9,049 nucleotides of DNA. Origin: Chitinophagales bacterium (GTDB lineage Bacteria > Bacteroidota > Bacteroidia > Chitinophagales > UBA2359). Positions within the stretch are counted from its first letter, which is position 1, and every line of letters starts with the position of its first letter. Location: assembly GCA_020629335.1 (NCBI GenBank), contig JAHDDN010000208.1, positions 1 through 9,049 on the forward strand. The letters run 5' to 3'. Positions 1 through 6,640 of the stretch are shown here, one piece after another. The translations under genes were made by a program, and so were the position numbers. The notes under the pieces were generated by a model. The model was not told where the DNA came from. It ran no database searches and was given only the letters and a program-made list of their open reading frames with translations.

Positions 1-162
1 AAGGGCAGACAAGCAGCACTTAGCGAACTTAGAGCAGCATAGCCACATAATAGCGGACAGCCCGACCATGCGCTTCGCTTTAATGATAAATGAATAATGA
101 TGAATGCATAATATTTTGGCTCGTGCTGCGCACTTCGCCCCTAAGAGCGCATGGGAAGCCCC
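1..162 (-). repeat. Interspersed repeat element, leftward copy, cut by window edge
   Basis: Read on the minus strand from 162 to 1, this begins with GGGGCTTCCC (162-153). A variable hairpin region follows, then from position 66 a segment starting GTCGGGCTGTCCGCT. By eye, the 66 bases 66-1 align without gaps to 4402-4467 of the rightward copy with about 53 matches. The differences cluster in a short block near the middle. The element continues past position 1, so its outer end is not seen. It lies directly after the terminator of the T9SS gene and has no open frame of note. It resembles a family of G+C-richer intergenic repeats that I recall from many Bacteroidota genomes; no function is known to me. 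Seen: the two-copy similarity and orientation. Inferred: membership of a genome-wide family. Confidence 0.7.
66..154 (-). repeat. Inverted repeat (hairpin) inside leftward repeat element
   Basis: Arms 66-74 (ccatgcgct) and 146-154 (agcgcatgg) are perfect 9-base reverse complements around a loop of about 71 bases. They sit exactly between the GGGGCTTCC head and the GTCGGGC body of the element. A small inner hairpin, gtgc-tgc-gcac (123-133), lies in the loop. The loop also contains an A+T-rich stretch (79-118) of aat/gat-like short repeats. The arm sequence differs wholly from the arms at the same place in the rightward copy. Confidence 0.6.
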
Positions 163-164
163 TA

Positions 165-204
165 TAATAAAAAAAGCTTGTCAACTAAGTAGTTGACAAG
201 CTTT
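165..204 (-). terminator. Intrinsic terminator of the T9SS protein gene
   Basis: Arms 173-186 (AAAGCTTGTCAACT) and 191-204 are a perfect 14-bp inverted repeat with a 4-base loop (187-190). On the minus strand the stem ends in a run of seven T (175-169, the first three inside the stem) followed by ATTATA. It lies 35 bases past the stop codon of the leftward gene at 239. This is a textbook Rho-independent terminator for that gene. There is no equivalent T run on the plus strand, so it is unidirectional or only weakly bidirectional. The head of the repeat element (GGGGCTTCCC) begins immediately beyond it. Confidence 0.9.
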
Positions 205-238
205 GATATTTAATATTTCGAGCTGAGTTTGTCCGTTA

Positions 239-3200
239 TTAATGTTTGATAAACTGATTAGAGATCGAGAATTGATCTAAGTTGATTTGTAGATTATACA
301 AACCAGCCTTCAGTTTTTCGATATTGATTGGGAGCTGGTTTAAGCCATCATTGAATTGAACATTTTGTTGAAGTAGCAATTGGCCACTGATGTCATAGAC
401 TTCGAGTACACCTTCTCCCGCTTTTTCGAGTTGAAGATCGAGCATTAATTGATCGCTTGCTGGAACAGGGTATAGGACCATGTTCGAGTTGTTAGTGATG
501 TTTGTGTTGCTTCCGCAAGAAGTAACAGTAAAAGTAATACCTTCCGTATCTAATTCGGCACAAATGGTACCATTAATAATGAGTTCAGCAACGACTGCAG
601 CTGTAGCTCCGCCGTCAATAGCTGCAAGGATAGCTTCTTCGTCTTCGTCATAATAATTGAAAGCGTGAACATTATAGTCACCATAGTCAAATCCTGAAAA
701 ATCAATTTCGCCAGGAGGATTAGTGCCTACAATTGTTAGTTCTGGTCCTTCTGTAATAACAAATATACTTGTAAAGTCGCCACTGGCATCTCCCTCAAGT
801 GTGATTGGCTCACTTAGAGAGGTATAGTTCGAGCAAATACCAGTATTTCCTGGGGCGTCAACAGTCCCATAATCTGCCGAGCAATTACAAGGCGGTAAAG
901 TACCATCTTGATAAGTGTAAGTGATTCCTGTTGCATCTAAATCAGCACAAATGGTTCCTGCATCAATGAGTGCGACTACTTCTGCTGCTGAATTACCCAC
1001 ACTTGCAGCTCCTAATACTTCCCCAGAATCATCTGAGTGATAATTGAGTGCATGGACGGTGTAATCGCCGTATTCTAAGTCTAAAGCATCGAATGAAATA
1101 GAGCCATCATCCGTGATGTCAACGATGGTGAGATCAGGGGCTGTAGTTATCAGGAATAAGGTTAAATAGTTGCCATCGGCATTACCATCAATACTTAGTA
1201 GCTCCATATTACTGCCTTCACAAGCAATGGTATTAGAAGGAGGAGTGATTGTTCCAACATTTGCTGAACAAACTTTTCTGATTTCTACACAGTATTCACC
1301 TATAGAGTTGAAGTCGCCATTGACGTATCCATCAATCATGATATAGTAATCAGTACCCGCACTTGTTTCTAATGTTAAGCCTGCTGGATAAGTTGGCCCA
1401 GCTATGATATCTTCATTACAATCTAAAGGAGTTAAATCACCGCACTCACCAGTATAGATGGCTATTTGCGTATCTCCATCTTCTATGTAGTTGTCTAGGC
1501 CTCCTCCACAATCGTTGGTGATGATGTCATATGTTTCGCCATCACCTTCTATTTTAAACCAAAGAGGGTAGTTTAGTACTTCATCACCAAAGCATTCGAA
1601 GCCATCAGTTGGATCTGTTTCGTCTATAGTTGCGAAAGTGTTATTGTAAGGCCCGTTGCTTACTGGAGTAAAATCAGTAGGTAGTTCTAAATTCTCAGAA
1701 TCACTACATAGGTTATTATCAGGAATGATCACTTCTTCTTCCAGTACATCAAAACAGAAGTTGCCCTCTGCCCCTTCATAGCTATCCACTAGTAAGTAAT
1801 AAGTGGTTCCCATTTCAGAAGGGAAGGTAATAGAGGAATAGTTATTTACCCCTGTTTCAATATCGTCATTACAATCCACTAATTCTCCGTCACAGTCATC
1901 ATATAGTGCCATTTGTGTATCATCTAAAAGATCAGTTACAGTACCATCGCATCCATTAGTAGAGATCGTAATGATATTCCCTGTTCCTTCTATCGCAAAC
2001 CATACACTCGCTTGATAATCGTCATCATTTGAAAAGCAATCAATAGGTGTCGTAGGCGCATCATCAGCATCTGCTAAGAAATTATTGAATGGACCTAAAT
2101 AAGAGGCGGTTGATCCTAAAGAGTAGGGTTCATCACAAGTATTATTTATAGGAGCGGTGAGGCATTCTTCTGATTCAGAATCGATGAAGGTGATTACTGG
2201 ATATTCATAACCAACGATGATACCAGTACATTCAGAATCAAATTGTTCGACAGGGCTAGGTAGTATAACAGGTACCATTACATAAGTACCAACTATACCC
2301 GCAGTGCTTCCTAAAGCATTACCACTACCTAATAAAGCGCCACCTTGATCATCGGGCATAACTTGGAAGGTCCAAAAACTATCAAAATCGAGTGGATCAG
2401 TAGTTTGAGGTTGATCTGTATAAATTAACCAAATATAAGTAGGGTCTTCCGCCTCAGGGTCGCCTACTAATTCGCCACTTACATTTAATTCGACTATTTC
2501 GTTAGCACAGAATACATAAGGATCATCTGTGGTACCACTTCCAGTAGCACTATCAGGAGGGATGGCAGTAATAGCATCTCCGATAGTACACTCATAAATA
2601 GCAGACTGTTCTAAGAAGACACAATATTCACCATCGGCAGTACCATCATTATCGTTGAAGCCATCAACCATAATATAGTATTCTACTCCAACTTCTGTTT
2701 CAAAAGTAATACCAGCCACATTTCCTTCTTCCACACTGATTAGGTCGAAATCATCTTCATTACAAGCTACTGGTTCTAAATTGCCACAACTACCACTATA
2801 GATGGCCATTTGTGTATCTCCATTATTGATATAGGAAGCGCCCAATGGGCCAGTTAGTGAACAATACCTGCTAGTGTGAACAAAATAAGTTTCGCCATCA
2901 CCTGTTAAGGTAAACCAAAGCGTATTATTTAAGAAAGGCTCTTCTCCAAATAAATCCTCAAAGAAGCAATCAAATCCAGTTGTTGGATCGCTTGCCTCAG
3001 AAGAAGCACATTCGTTATTAAATGGGCCATTATAACCTAATGCCAAAGGGATACCACCATCACATTCATTATTTTCAGGTGCACCATCCAAGCAAGGATC
3101 AGCACAAGCATCATCTGTACCATCAGAAATAGTGATGGTAATAGCATTTTCAGTATTAGTACAACTAGGGTCTAATTCTCCATCTTCATTAACAAAAGCT

Positions 3201-3985
3201 CCCGTTACATCGAAAGTATTACCCGATGGAAGTGGTGCTAGACCATTATTCTCTAAATAAGTATTAATATCTCCCTCATAATCTGTTCCCAAGCCTTGTA
3301 CTATGACATCGCCCGTACCAGAACCATCTGTATTGGTAAATATCCAAGCATACTCATAACCCGCTAAGAAGTTTTCATTATTATCTGTTTCAAGAAATAT
3401 ACTCTCTCCAGGACAATAGGTTTGTGCATTATTGGCTAATCCTAAATACACATCGCCAGCATAACAACCATCAGTACATACTCCACCTCCATTACAAGTA
3501 AGCGTAACATATCCATTCGGTGAATCTTGAGGTGGGCTACCACAAAAAGTAAACAAACTGTGAATCACGATCACAAATGAATTAACCCCATCAGGAATCG
3601 TAAAGGTAATCTCACAATCCTCTACACAAGCAATAACATCTCCTGTTGCCTCATTAGGTTGTAATCCTTCACCATCAATAATCGTAATTTCCGCTGGCCA
3701 CTGATCTTCATCATAGCCATCACAAAAACTGAAAGTGAGCTCAGTTCCTGGAAATACTTCAGGTACGTAATAAGATTCATTTGGCCAAACATCCCATTCT
3801 GGCTCAATCACGATCCCATCGCAATCAGGTCCACAAGGCAAATCACCAAACTGAGTTAATCCAAATGGCCCTGCTGGAATATCAGGACCATCATCTGTCC
3901 ATTCTGTACATCCATCACACTGAGCCTGTAGCTGGTAGCTAAATAATCCAATTATTAAGCAAATTAATAGTAGCTTTTTGTCCAT
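239..3985 (-). CDS. Secreted modular protein with T9SS type A sorting domain
   Basis: This encodes a large extracellular or cell-surface protein exported by Sec and then by the type IX secretion system. Residue numbers count from ATG 3985 (1,248 residues). Residues 1-22 form a signal peptide (MDKK, hydrophobic core, LQAQ); the -1 residue is Gln, so it is not a lipobox. Residues 23-297 hold two Cys-containing, probably beta-rich regions. Three related PPC-like beta-sandwich repeats lie at about 305-460, 614-749 and 757-902, each with GP[FY]NN, a W-F motif, DTQ[MI]A[IL]Y, C-N-[ED]D and YY[IL][ML][VI]D. A different domain lies at 464-602. A second repeat pair at about 906-1025 and 1035-1156 shares GDY-VHA-NY and GTICA-LD. 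The C-terminus (1168-1248) has the sorting-domain pattern YPVPASD, VYDISGQ and LKAGLY. Composition is very acidic and poor in Lys. No catalytic motif was recognised. The frame is open to ATG 4027, and ATG 3997 is also possible; 3985 is preferred because it gives a standard signal peptide. It is a single-gene unit closed by the terminator at 165-204. Confidence 0.88.
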   Translation of the reverse strand: MDKKLLLICLIIGLFSYQLQAQCDGCTEWTDDGPDIPAGPFGLTQFGDLPCGPDCDGIVIEPEWDVWPNESYYVPEVFPGTELTFSFCDGYDEDQWPAEITIIDGEGLQPNEATGDVIACVEDCEITFTIPDGVNSFVIVIHSLFTFCGSPPQDSPNGYVTLTCNGGGVCTDGCYAGDVYLGLANNAQTYCPGESIFLETDNNENFLAGYEYAWIFTNTDGSGTGDVIVQGLGTDYEGDINTYLENNGLAPLPSGNTFDVTGAFVNEDGELDPSCTNTENAITITISDGTDDACADPCLDGAPENNECDGGIPLALGYNGPFNNECASSEASDPTTGFDCFFEDLFGEEPFLNNTLWFTLTGDGETYFVHTSRYCSLTGPLGASYINNGDTQMAIYSGSCGNLEPVACNEDDFDLISVEEGNVAGITFETEVGVEYYIMVDGFNDNDGTADGEYCVFLEQSAIYECTIGDAITAIPPDSATGSGTTDDPYVFCANEIVELNVSGELVGDPEAEDPTYIWLIYTDQPQTTDPLDFDSFWTFQVMPDDQGGALLGSGNALGSTAGIVGTYVMVPVILPSPVEQFDSECTGIIVGYEYPVITFIDSESEECLTAPINNTCDEPYSLGSTASYLGPFNNFLADADDAPTTPIDCFSNDDDYQASVWFAIEGTGNIITISTNGCDGTVTDLLDDTQMALYDDCDGELVDCNDDIETGVNNYSSITFPSEMGTTYYLLVDSYEGAEGNFCFDVLEEEVIIPDNNLCSDSENLELPTDFTPVSNGPYNNTFATIDETDPTDGFECFGDEVLNYPLWFKIEGDGETYDIITNDCGGGLDNYIEDGDTQIAIYTGECGDLTPLDCNEDIIAGPTYPAGLTLETSAGTDYYIMIDGYVNGDFNSIGEYCVEIRKVCSANVGTITPPSNTIACEGSNMELLSIDGNADGNYLTLFLITTAPDLTIVDITDDGSISFDALDLEYGDYTVHALNYHSDDSGEVLGAASVGNSAAEVVALIDAGTICADLDATGITYTYQDGTLPPCNCSADYGTVDAPGNTGICSNYTSLSEPITLEGDASGDFTSIFVITEGPELTIVGTNPPGEIDFSGFDYGDYNVHAFNYYDEDEEAILAAIDGGATAAVVAELIINGTICAELDTEGITFTVTSCGSNTNITNNSNMVLYPVPASDQLMLDLQLEKAGEGVLEVYDISGQLLLQQNVQFNDGLNQLPINIEKLKAGLYNLQINLDQFSISNQFIKH

Positions 3986-4059
3986 AATTAAAGTCATTTT
4001 AAAATCTAAAAGAGTAATATTTTCCATTAAATAAGTAAGGCATTAACTGAGTGTATAGT

Positions 4060-4067
4060 CAAAATTA
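4060..4067 (-). promoter_or_regulatory. Candidate -7 box for the T9SS protein gene
   Basis: Plus-strand CAAAATTA reads TAATTTTG on the minus strand, an exact match to the Bacteroidota -7 consensus TAnnTTTG. It would place the transcript start near 4053-4056, about 70 bases ahead of ATG 3985. I see no convincing TTTG -33 box at the usual spacing, so this is a motif-only call. A+T-rich DNA yields such matches by chance. Confidence 0.35.
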
Positions 4068-4207
4068 CTAAAATAATCGCAGTGTTATCCGATATATACA
4101 GAAAATATTAACTAAAATCTTTCAGATACATTAATACATATTCTAAAACGGCTACTTTTCATATATATGGTCTTTTTCTATTTGCATAAAATTGGCCCTA
4201 CTATTGC

Positions 4208-4223
4208 GTTAAATATTGTTAAA
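4208..4223. repeat. Direct repeat GTTAAA x2 with 10-bp period
   Basis: GTTAAA occurs at 4208-4213 and again at 4218-4223, spaced so that the two copies fall on the same face of the helix. The location between two divergent promoter candidates would suit a regulator site. It could equally be chance in A+T-rich DNA; no binding protein is inferred. Confidence 0.3.
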
Positions 4224-4293
4224 CGAATACGCCATACTTTTAGTGATCGTATTTCTTTTACAAAATCATCTTATACCACAAGGAATATTTTGT

Positions 4294-4301
4294 TATTTTT
4301 G
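4294..4301 (+). promoter_or_regulatory. Candidate -7 box for the moxR-bat operon
   Basis: TATTTTTG matches the Bacteroidota TAnnTTTG box exactly and sits in a typical context, followed by TGCGC. The -33 region is weak: TTA at 4271-4273 with about 20 bases between. A start near 4305-4308 would give a leader of about 295 bases before ATG 4602 that contains the whole rightward repeat element. A poorer alternative box, TACTTTG (4552-4558, one base short in spacing), lies closer to moxR. Confidence 0.45.
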
Positions 4302-4318
4302 TGCGCTAATTAAGTATT

Positions 4319-4540
4319 AGGGGCTTCCCCATTTATAATTTTTAATTCGCTTGTAGGGTCGCTACCTATGTGTGCGCCCACGAATTAAAAATTATAAATG
4401 GGTCGGGCTGTCCGCTCTTATGCAGCTATGCACCCGCTACTACGCTAAGCGCTGTTTGTCTGCCCTTCGGGCCAGCCTGCACATCACTAAGCTACGTAAG
4501 CACTTGCATATACGCTGCATACCGCTGCCATCCCTAAGCC
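4319..4540 (+). repeat. Interspersed repeat element, rightward copy
   Basis: This begins AGGGGCTTCCCC (4319-4330) and continues through a long hairpin (4328-4402). The body starts GTCGGGCTGTCCGCT (4402-4416) and contains the small hairpin GCCC-TTC-GGGC (4462-4472). I place the end at about CCGCTGCCATCCCTAAGCC (4522-4540), because repeats of this kind that I recall in Bacteroidota end with a similar CCGCT..ATCCCTAA motif; the exact end is inferred. It is visibly richer in G+C than the DNA on either side. Bases 4402-4467 pair with the leftward copy in inverted orientation. A GTG-initiated frame (4372-4602) crosses it, but I do not regard that as a gene. The element ends about 60 bases before moxR, and its position after the candidate promoter makes it a probable part of the operon's 5' leader. 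Confidence 0.7.
4328..4402 (+). repeat. Long perfect hairpin inside rightward repeat element
   Basis: Arms 4328-4349 and 4381-4402 are perfect reverse complements over 22 bases (ccc, then an A+T-rich tract, then cg) around a 31-base loop (4350-4380). The loop can form a small GTAG/CTAC stem (4353-4356 with 4362-4365). No T run follows on either strand, so it is not an intrinsic terminator. The 5' CCC of the stem could instead pair with GGGG at 4320-4323 as GGGG-CTT-CCCC, giving two mutually exclusive folds. Confidence 0.85.
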
Positions 4541-4601
4541 AAATTAAGCACTACTTTGATAAACAAAGAGAAGATATCCCTATAATAAAAGAACTAGAAT
4601 A

Positions 4602-5609
4602 ATGGACTTAGGAGCCACACATAGTGTAGATATTGCCGCTCTTAATGAGCGAATCAAAGAAAAAAGCACTTTCATAGATGTGCTTGATCAAGAAGTAGCC
4701 AAAGTGATCGTCGGACAAAAATATATGCTCGAACGATTACTAATAGGGCTATTGTCTAAAGGTCATATTTTATTAGAAGGGGTGCCTGGATTAGCCAAAA
4801 CGCTTGCTATCAAAACACTTTCTACAGCAGTGAAAGCAGAATTTAGTAGAATACAGTTTACTCCAGACCTCTTACCAGCAGATGTTGTTGGTACGCTCAT
4901 TTACAATCAAAAGGAAAATCGCTTTACCATTAAGAAGGGGCCAATATTTGCCAACTTCATATTGGCCGATGAGATCAACAGAGCCCCCGCAAAAGTGCAG
5001 AGTGCCCTTTTAGAGGCCATGCAAGAACGACAAGTAACTATCGGGGATGAAACCTTTAAATTGGAAGAGCCATTTCTCGTACTAGCTACTCAAAACCCAA
5101 TTGATCAGGAAGGAACCTATCCCCTACCTGAAGCTCAATTGGATCGTTTTATGCTAAAAGTTATCATCTCCTACCCAAGTAAGGAAGATGAAAGATTCAT
5201 TATGCGTCAAAGCATCAATGAAAGTTTTGGCGTTGTTAATGCAGTTCTTTCACCAGAAACACTTTTGGAAGCTCGTGAAACGGTCAGAGAAGTGTATATG
5301 GACGAAAAAATCGAAAAGTATATTTTAGATATTGTATTTGCCACCCGAAATCCAGAAGATTACGGTTTAGGCAAGTTGAAACACTTGATTAATTTTGGTG
5401 GTTCTCCTCGTGCAACGATAAATCTAGCATTAGCTTCCAAGGCTTATGCTTTTATCAAGCGCAGAGGATATGTCATTCCAGAAGATGTTAGAGCCATTTG
5501 CAAAGATGTCCTTCGACATAGAATAGGAATTACCTATGAAGCTGAAGCAGAAAATATCACTTCAGAAAATATTATTACCGAAATACTCAATACGGTAGAA
5601 GTACCTTAG
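4602..5609 (+). CDS. moxR: MoxR-family AAA+ ATPase
   Basis: This is a cytoplasmic AAA+ ATPase of the MoxR family, thought to act as a chaperone-like partner of VWA-domain proteins. It has 335 residues, the usual family length. Motifs visible are Walker A GVPGLAKT (60-67), Walker B ILADEINR (120-127), sensor 1 ATQNP (162-166), the EAQLDRF segment with a candidate arginine finger R182, and sensor 2 GGSPRA (266-271). The N-terminal helix leading to VIVGQK (35-40) is as in Bacteroidota homologues, which supports ATG 4602. No clear Shine-Dalgarno sequence precedes it, which is common in this phylum. It is the first gene of the Bat operon, 49 bases ahead of the DUF58 gene. Transcription probably starts upstream of the repeat element at 4319-4540. 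Confidence 0.95.
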   Translation: MDLGATHSVDIAALNERIKEKSTFIDVLDQEVAKVIVGQKYMLERLLIGLLSKGHILLEGVPGLAKTLAIKTLSTAVKAEFSRIQFTPDLLPADVVGTLIYNQKENRFTIKKGPIFANFILADEINRAPAKVQSALLEAMQERQVTIGDETFKLEEPFLVLATQNPIDQEGTYPLPEAQLDRFMLKVIISYPSKEDERFIMRQSINESFGVVNAVLSPETLLEARETVREVYMDEKIEKYILDIVFATRNPEDYGLGKLKHLINFGGSPRATINLALASKAYAFIKRRGYVIPEDVRAICKDVLRHRIGITYEAEAENITSENIITEILNTVEVP

Positions 5610-5658
5610 CCATATTTGAATAATAAAATTTTAGGTGTTTTATTACTAATCGCTTCTC

Positions 5659-6633
5659 ATGTCATTAGCACTTTACTTCATATTGGGCATTTTACTACTG
5701 TCTTTTATCCTGCTTTTAGCCATTCCATTCCCCAATCCATTTAAGGGAGAGGATTTGCAAGAAAAGGATACTAAAGACTTATTAAAAGCTGTCCGAAAAA
5801 TAGAAATTAAGACTAAAGGCTTATCGAATACCGTCTTTTCAGGCGAGTATCATAGCGCTTTTAAGGGAAGAGGTATGTCCTTTAGTGAAGTAAGAGAATA
5901 TCAATATGGGGATGACGTCAGGAATATTGATTGGAATGTAACCGCCAGATTTAGCTCCCCTTATATCAAGGTTTATGAAGAGGAAAGAGAACTAACGGTC
6001 ATGCTATTAATAGATGTGAGTCAATCCTCTTTTTTTGGAACCAAAGGCCAGATGAAGAATGAGCTAATTACAGAGTTCAGTGCAGTCATAGCCTTTTCGG
6101 CAATCAACAATAATGATAAAATAGGTGTGATTTTCTTCAGTGATAAAATAGAACGCTTCATTCCACCTAAAAAGGGACGTTCTCACGTATTAAGAATCAT
6201 TAGAGAGTTACTTGATTTTGAAGCAGTGAATACAGAAACTAATATAGAGCAAGCTTTACGTTATTGTTCTAATGTAAATAAAAAGAAAAGTATCACTTTC
6301 CTCATTTCCGACTTTTTAGATGAAGGCTATGAGCAGGCACTCAACCTCACAGCAAGAAGACATGACTTAATAGGCGTTCATATTGCAGATCCTTGGGAAT
6401 TTGATATGCCTAACTTAGGTATGTTAAGAGCTAAAGATGCTGAAACAGGAGAATCTGTTTGGTTAGATACGTCCTCAAAAACCAATAGAAATACCCAAAC
6501 AAAATATTATCAAGAGAATTATGAAAAATGTAAAAACGCCTTCAGGAAGAGCGGAGCCGACCTAATGAGTATCAGAACGGATCGTCCCTACGCCAAAACC
6601 TTAATGAATTTCTTCAAAAAAAGAGGAGGTTAA
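5659..6633 (+). CDS. DUF58 (VWA-like) protein with N-terminal membrane anchor
   Basis: This DUF58-family protein has a degenerate VWA fold and is the usual partner gene of MoxR. The family signature GRGMSFSEVREYQYG..RNIDWNVTAR spans residues 70-97. The VWA-like part carries a MIDAS-type D119-x-S121-x-S123, T192/T194 and an SDFLD segment with D218, so metal binding looks intact. Residues 3-24 form a strongly hydrophobic helix followed by a short linker before the KIEIKTKGLSN motif. Homologues I know commonly begin just before that motif as soluble proteins. There is no ATG between the hydrophobic segment and the conserved domain, and an in-frame TAA lies at 5647-5649, so ATG 5659 is the natural start. 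Total length is 324 residues. The stop is 7 bases before the next gene. Confidence 0.93.
   Translation: MSLALYFILGILLLSFILLLAIPFPNPFKGEDLQEKDTKDLLKAVRKIEIKTKGLSNTVFSGEYHSAFKGRGMSFSEVREYQYGDDVRNIDWNVTARFSSPYIKVYEEERELTVMLLIDVSQSSFFGTKGQMKNELITEFSAVIAFSAINNNDKIGVIFFSDKIERFIPPKKGRSHVLRIIRELLDFEAVNTETNIEQALRYCSNVNKKKSITFLISDFLDEGYEQALNLTARRHDLIGVHIADPWEFDMPNLGMLRAKDAETGESVWLDTSSKTNRNTQTKYYQENYEKCKNAFRKSGADLMSIRTDRPYAKTLMNFFKKRGG
6624..6629 (+). promoter_or_regulatory. Possible Shine-Dalgarno for the BatD-like gene
   Basis: AGGAGG lies 11 bases ahead of ATG 6641 and overlaps the last codons (RGG) of the DUF58 gene. A perfect match is notable in a phylum where such sites are mostly absent, but the spacing is long and the same bases are coding, so it may be incidental. 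Confidence 0.3.
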
Positions 6634-6640
6634 TAGCAAG

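Larger units (their letters stand above)
3986..4318. other. A+T-rich divergent intergenic region
   Basis: This stretch separates the leftward T9SS gene from the rightward repeat element and Bat operon. It holds a candidate minus-strand -7 box (4060-4067), a candidate plus-strand -7 box (4294-4301) and a direct repeat, GTTAAA-tatt-GTTAAA (4208-4223). The part 3986-4027 may instead be coding if an upstream start of the T9SS gene is used. I see no RNA gene, no credible small ORF and no strong hairpin in it. Confidence 0.7.

Noticed and set aside
67..120. Short A+T-rich aat/gat repeats as a CRISPR or VNTR array
   Set aside because: No regular repeat-spacer pattern and no fixed period; it is the loop of the repeat-element hairpin.
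3622..3807. Minus-strand 61-codon frame
   Set aside because: It lies fully inside the T9SS gene in another frame, with no family resemblance.
4328..4402. 22-bp hairpin as a Rho-independent terminator
   Set aside because: Neither strand has a T run after the stem; the 3' side continues into G+C-rich repeat sequence.
160..4590. 13-base direct repeat CCCTATAATAAAA at 160-172 and 4578-4590 as a target-site duplication around the T9SS unit
   Set aside because: A match of this length between two A+T-rich sites is expected by chance in 9 kb, and the left copy is already explained as the terminator tail and repeat head.
4372..4602. GTG-initiated 76-codon frame whose TAA overlaps the moxR ATG by one base
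   Set aside because: About two thirds of it lies inside the repeat element, including the hairpin arm, it has no ATG or ribosome site, and the product resembles no family I know. The TAATG overlap is easily chance in A+T-rich DNA.
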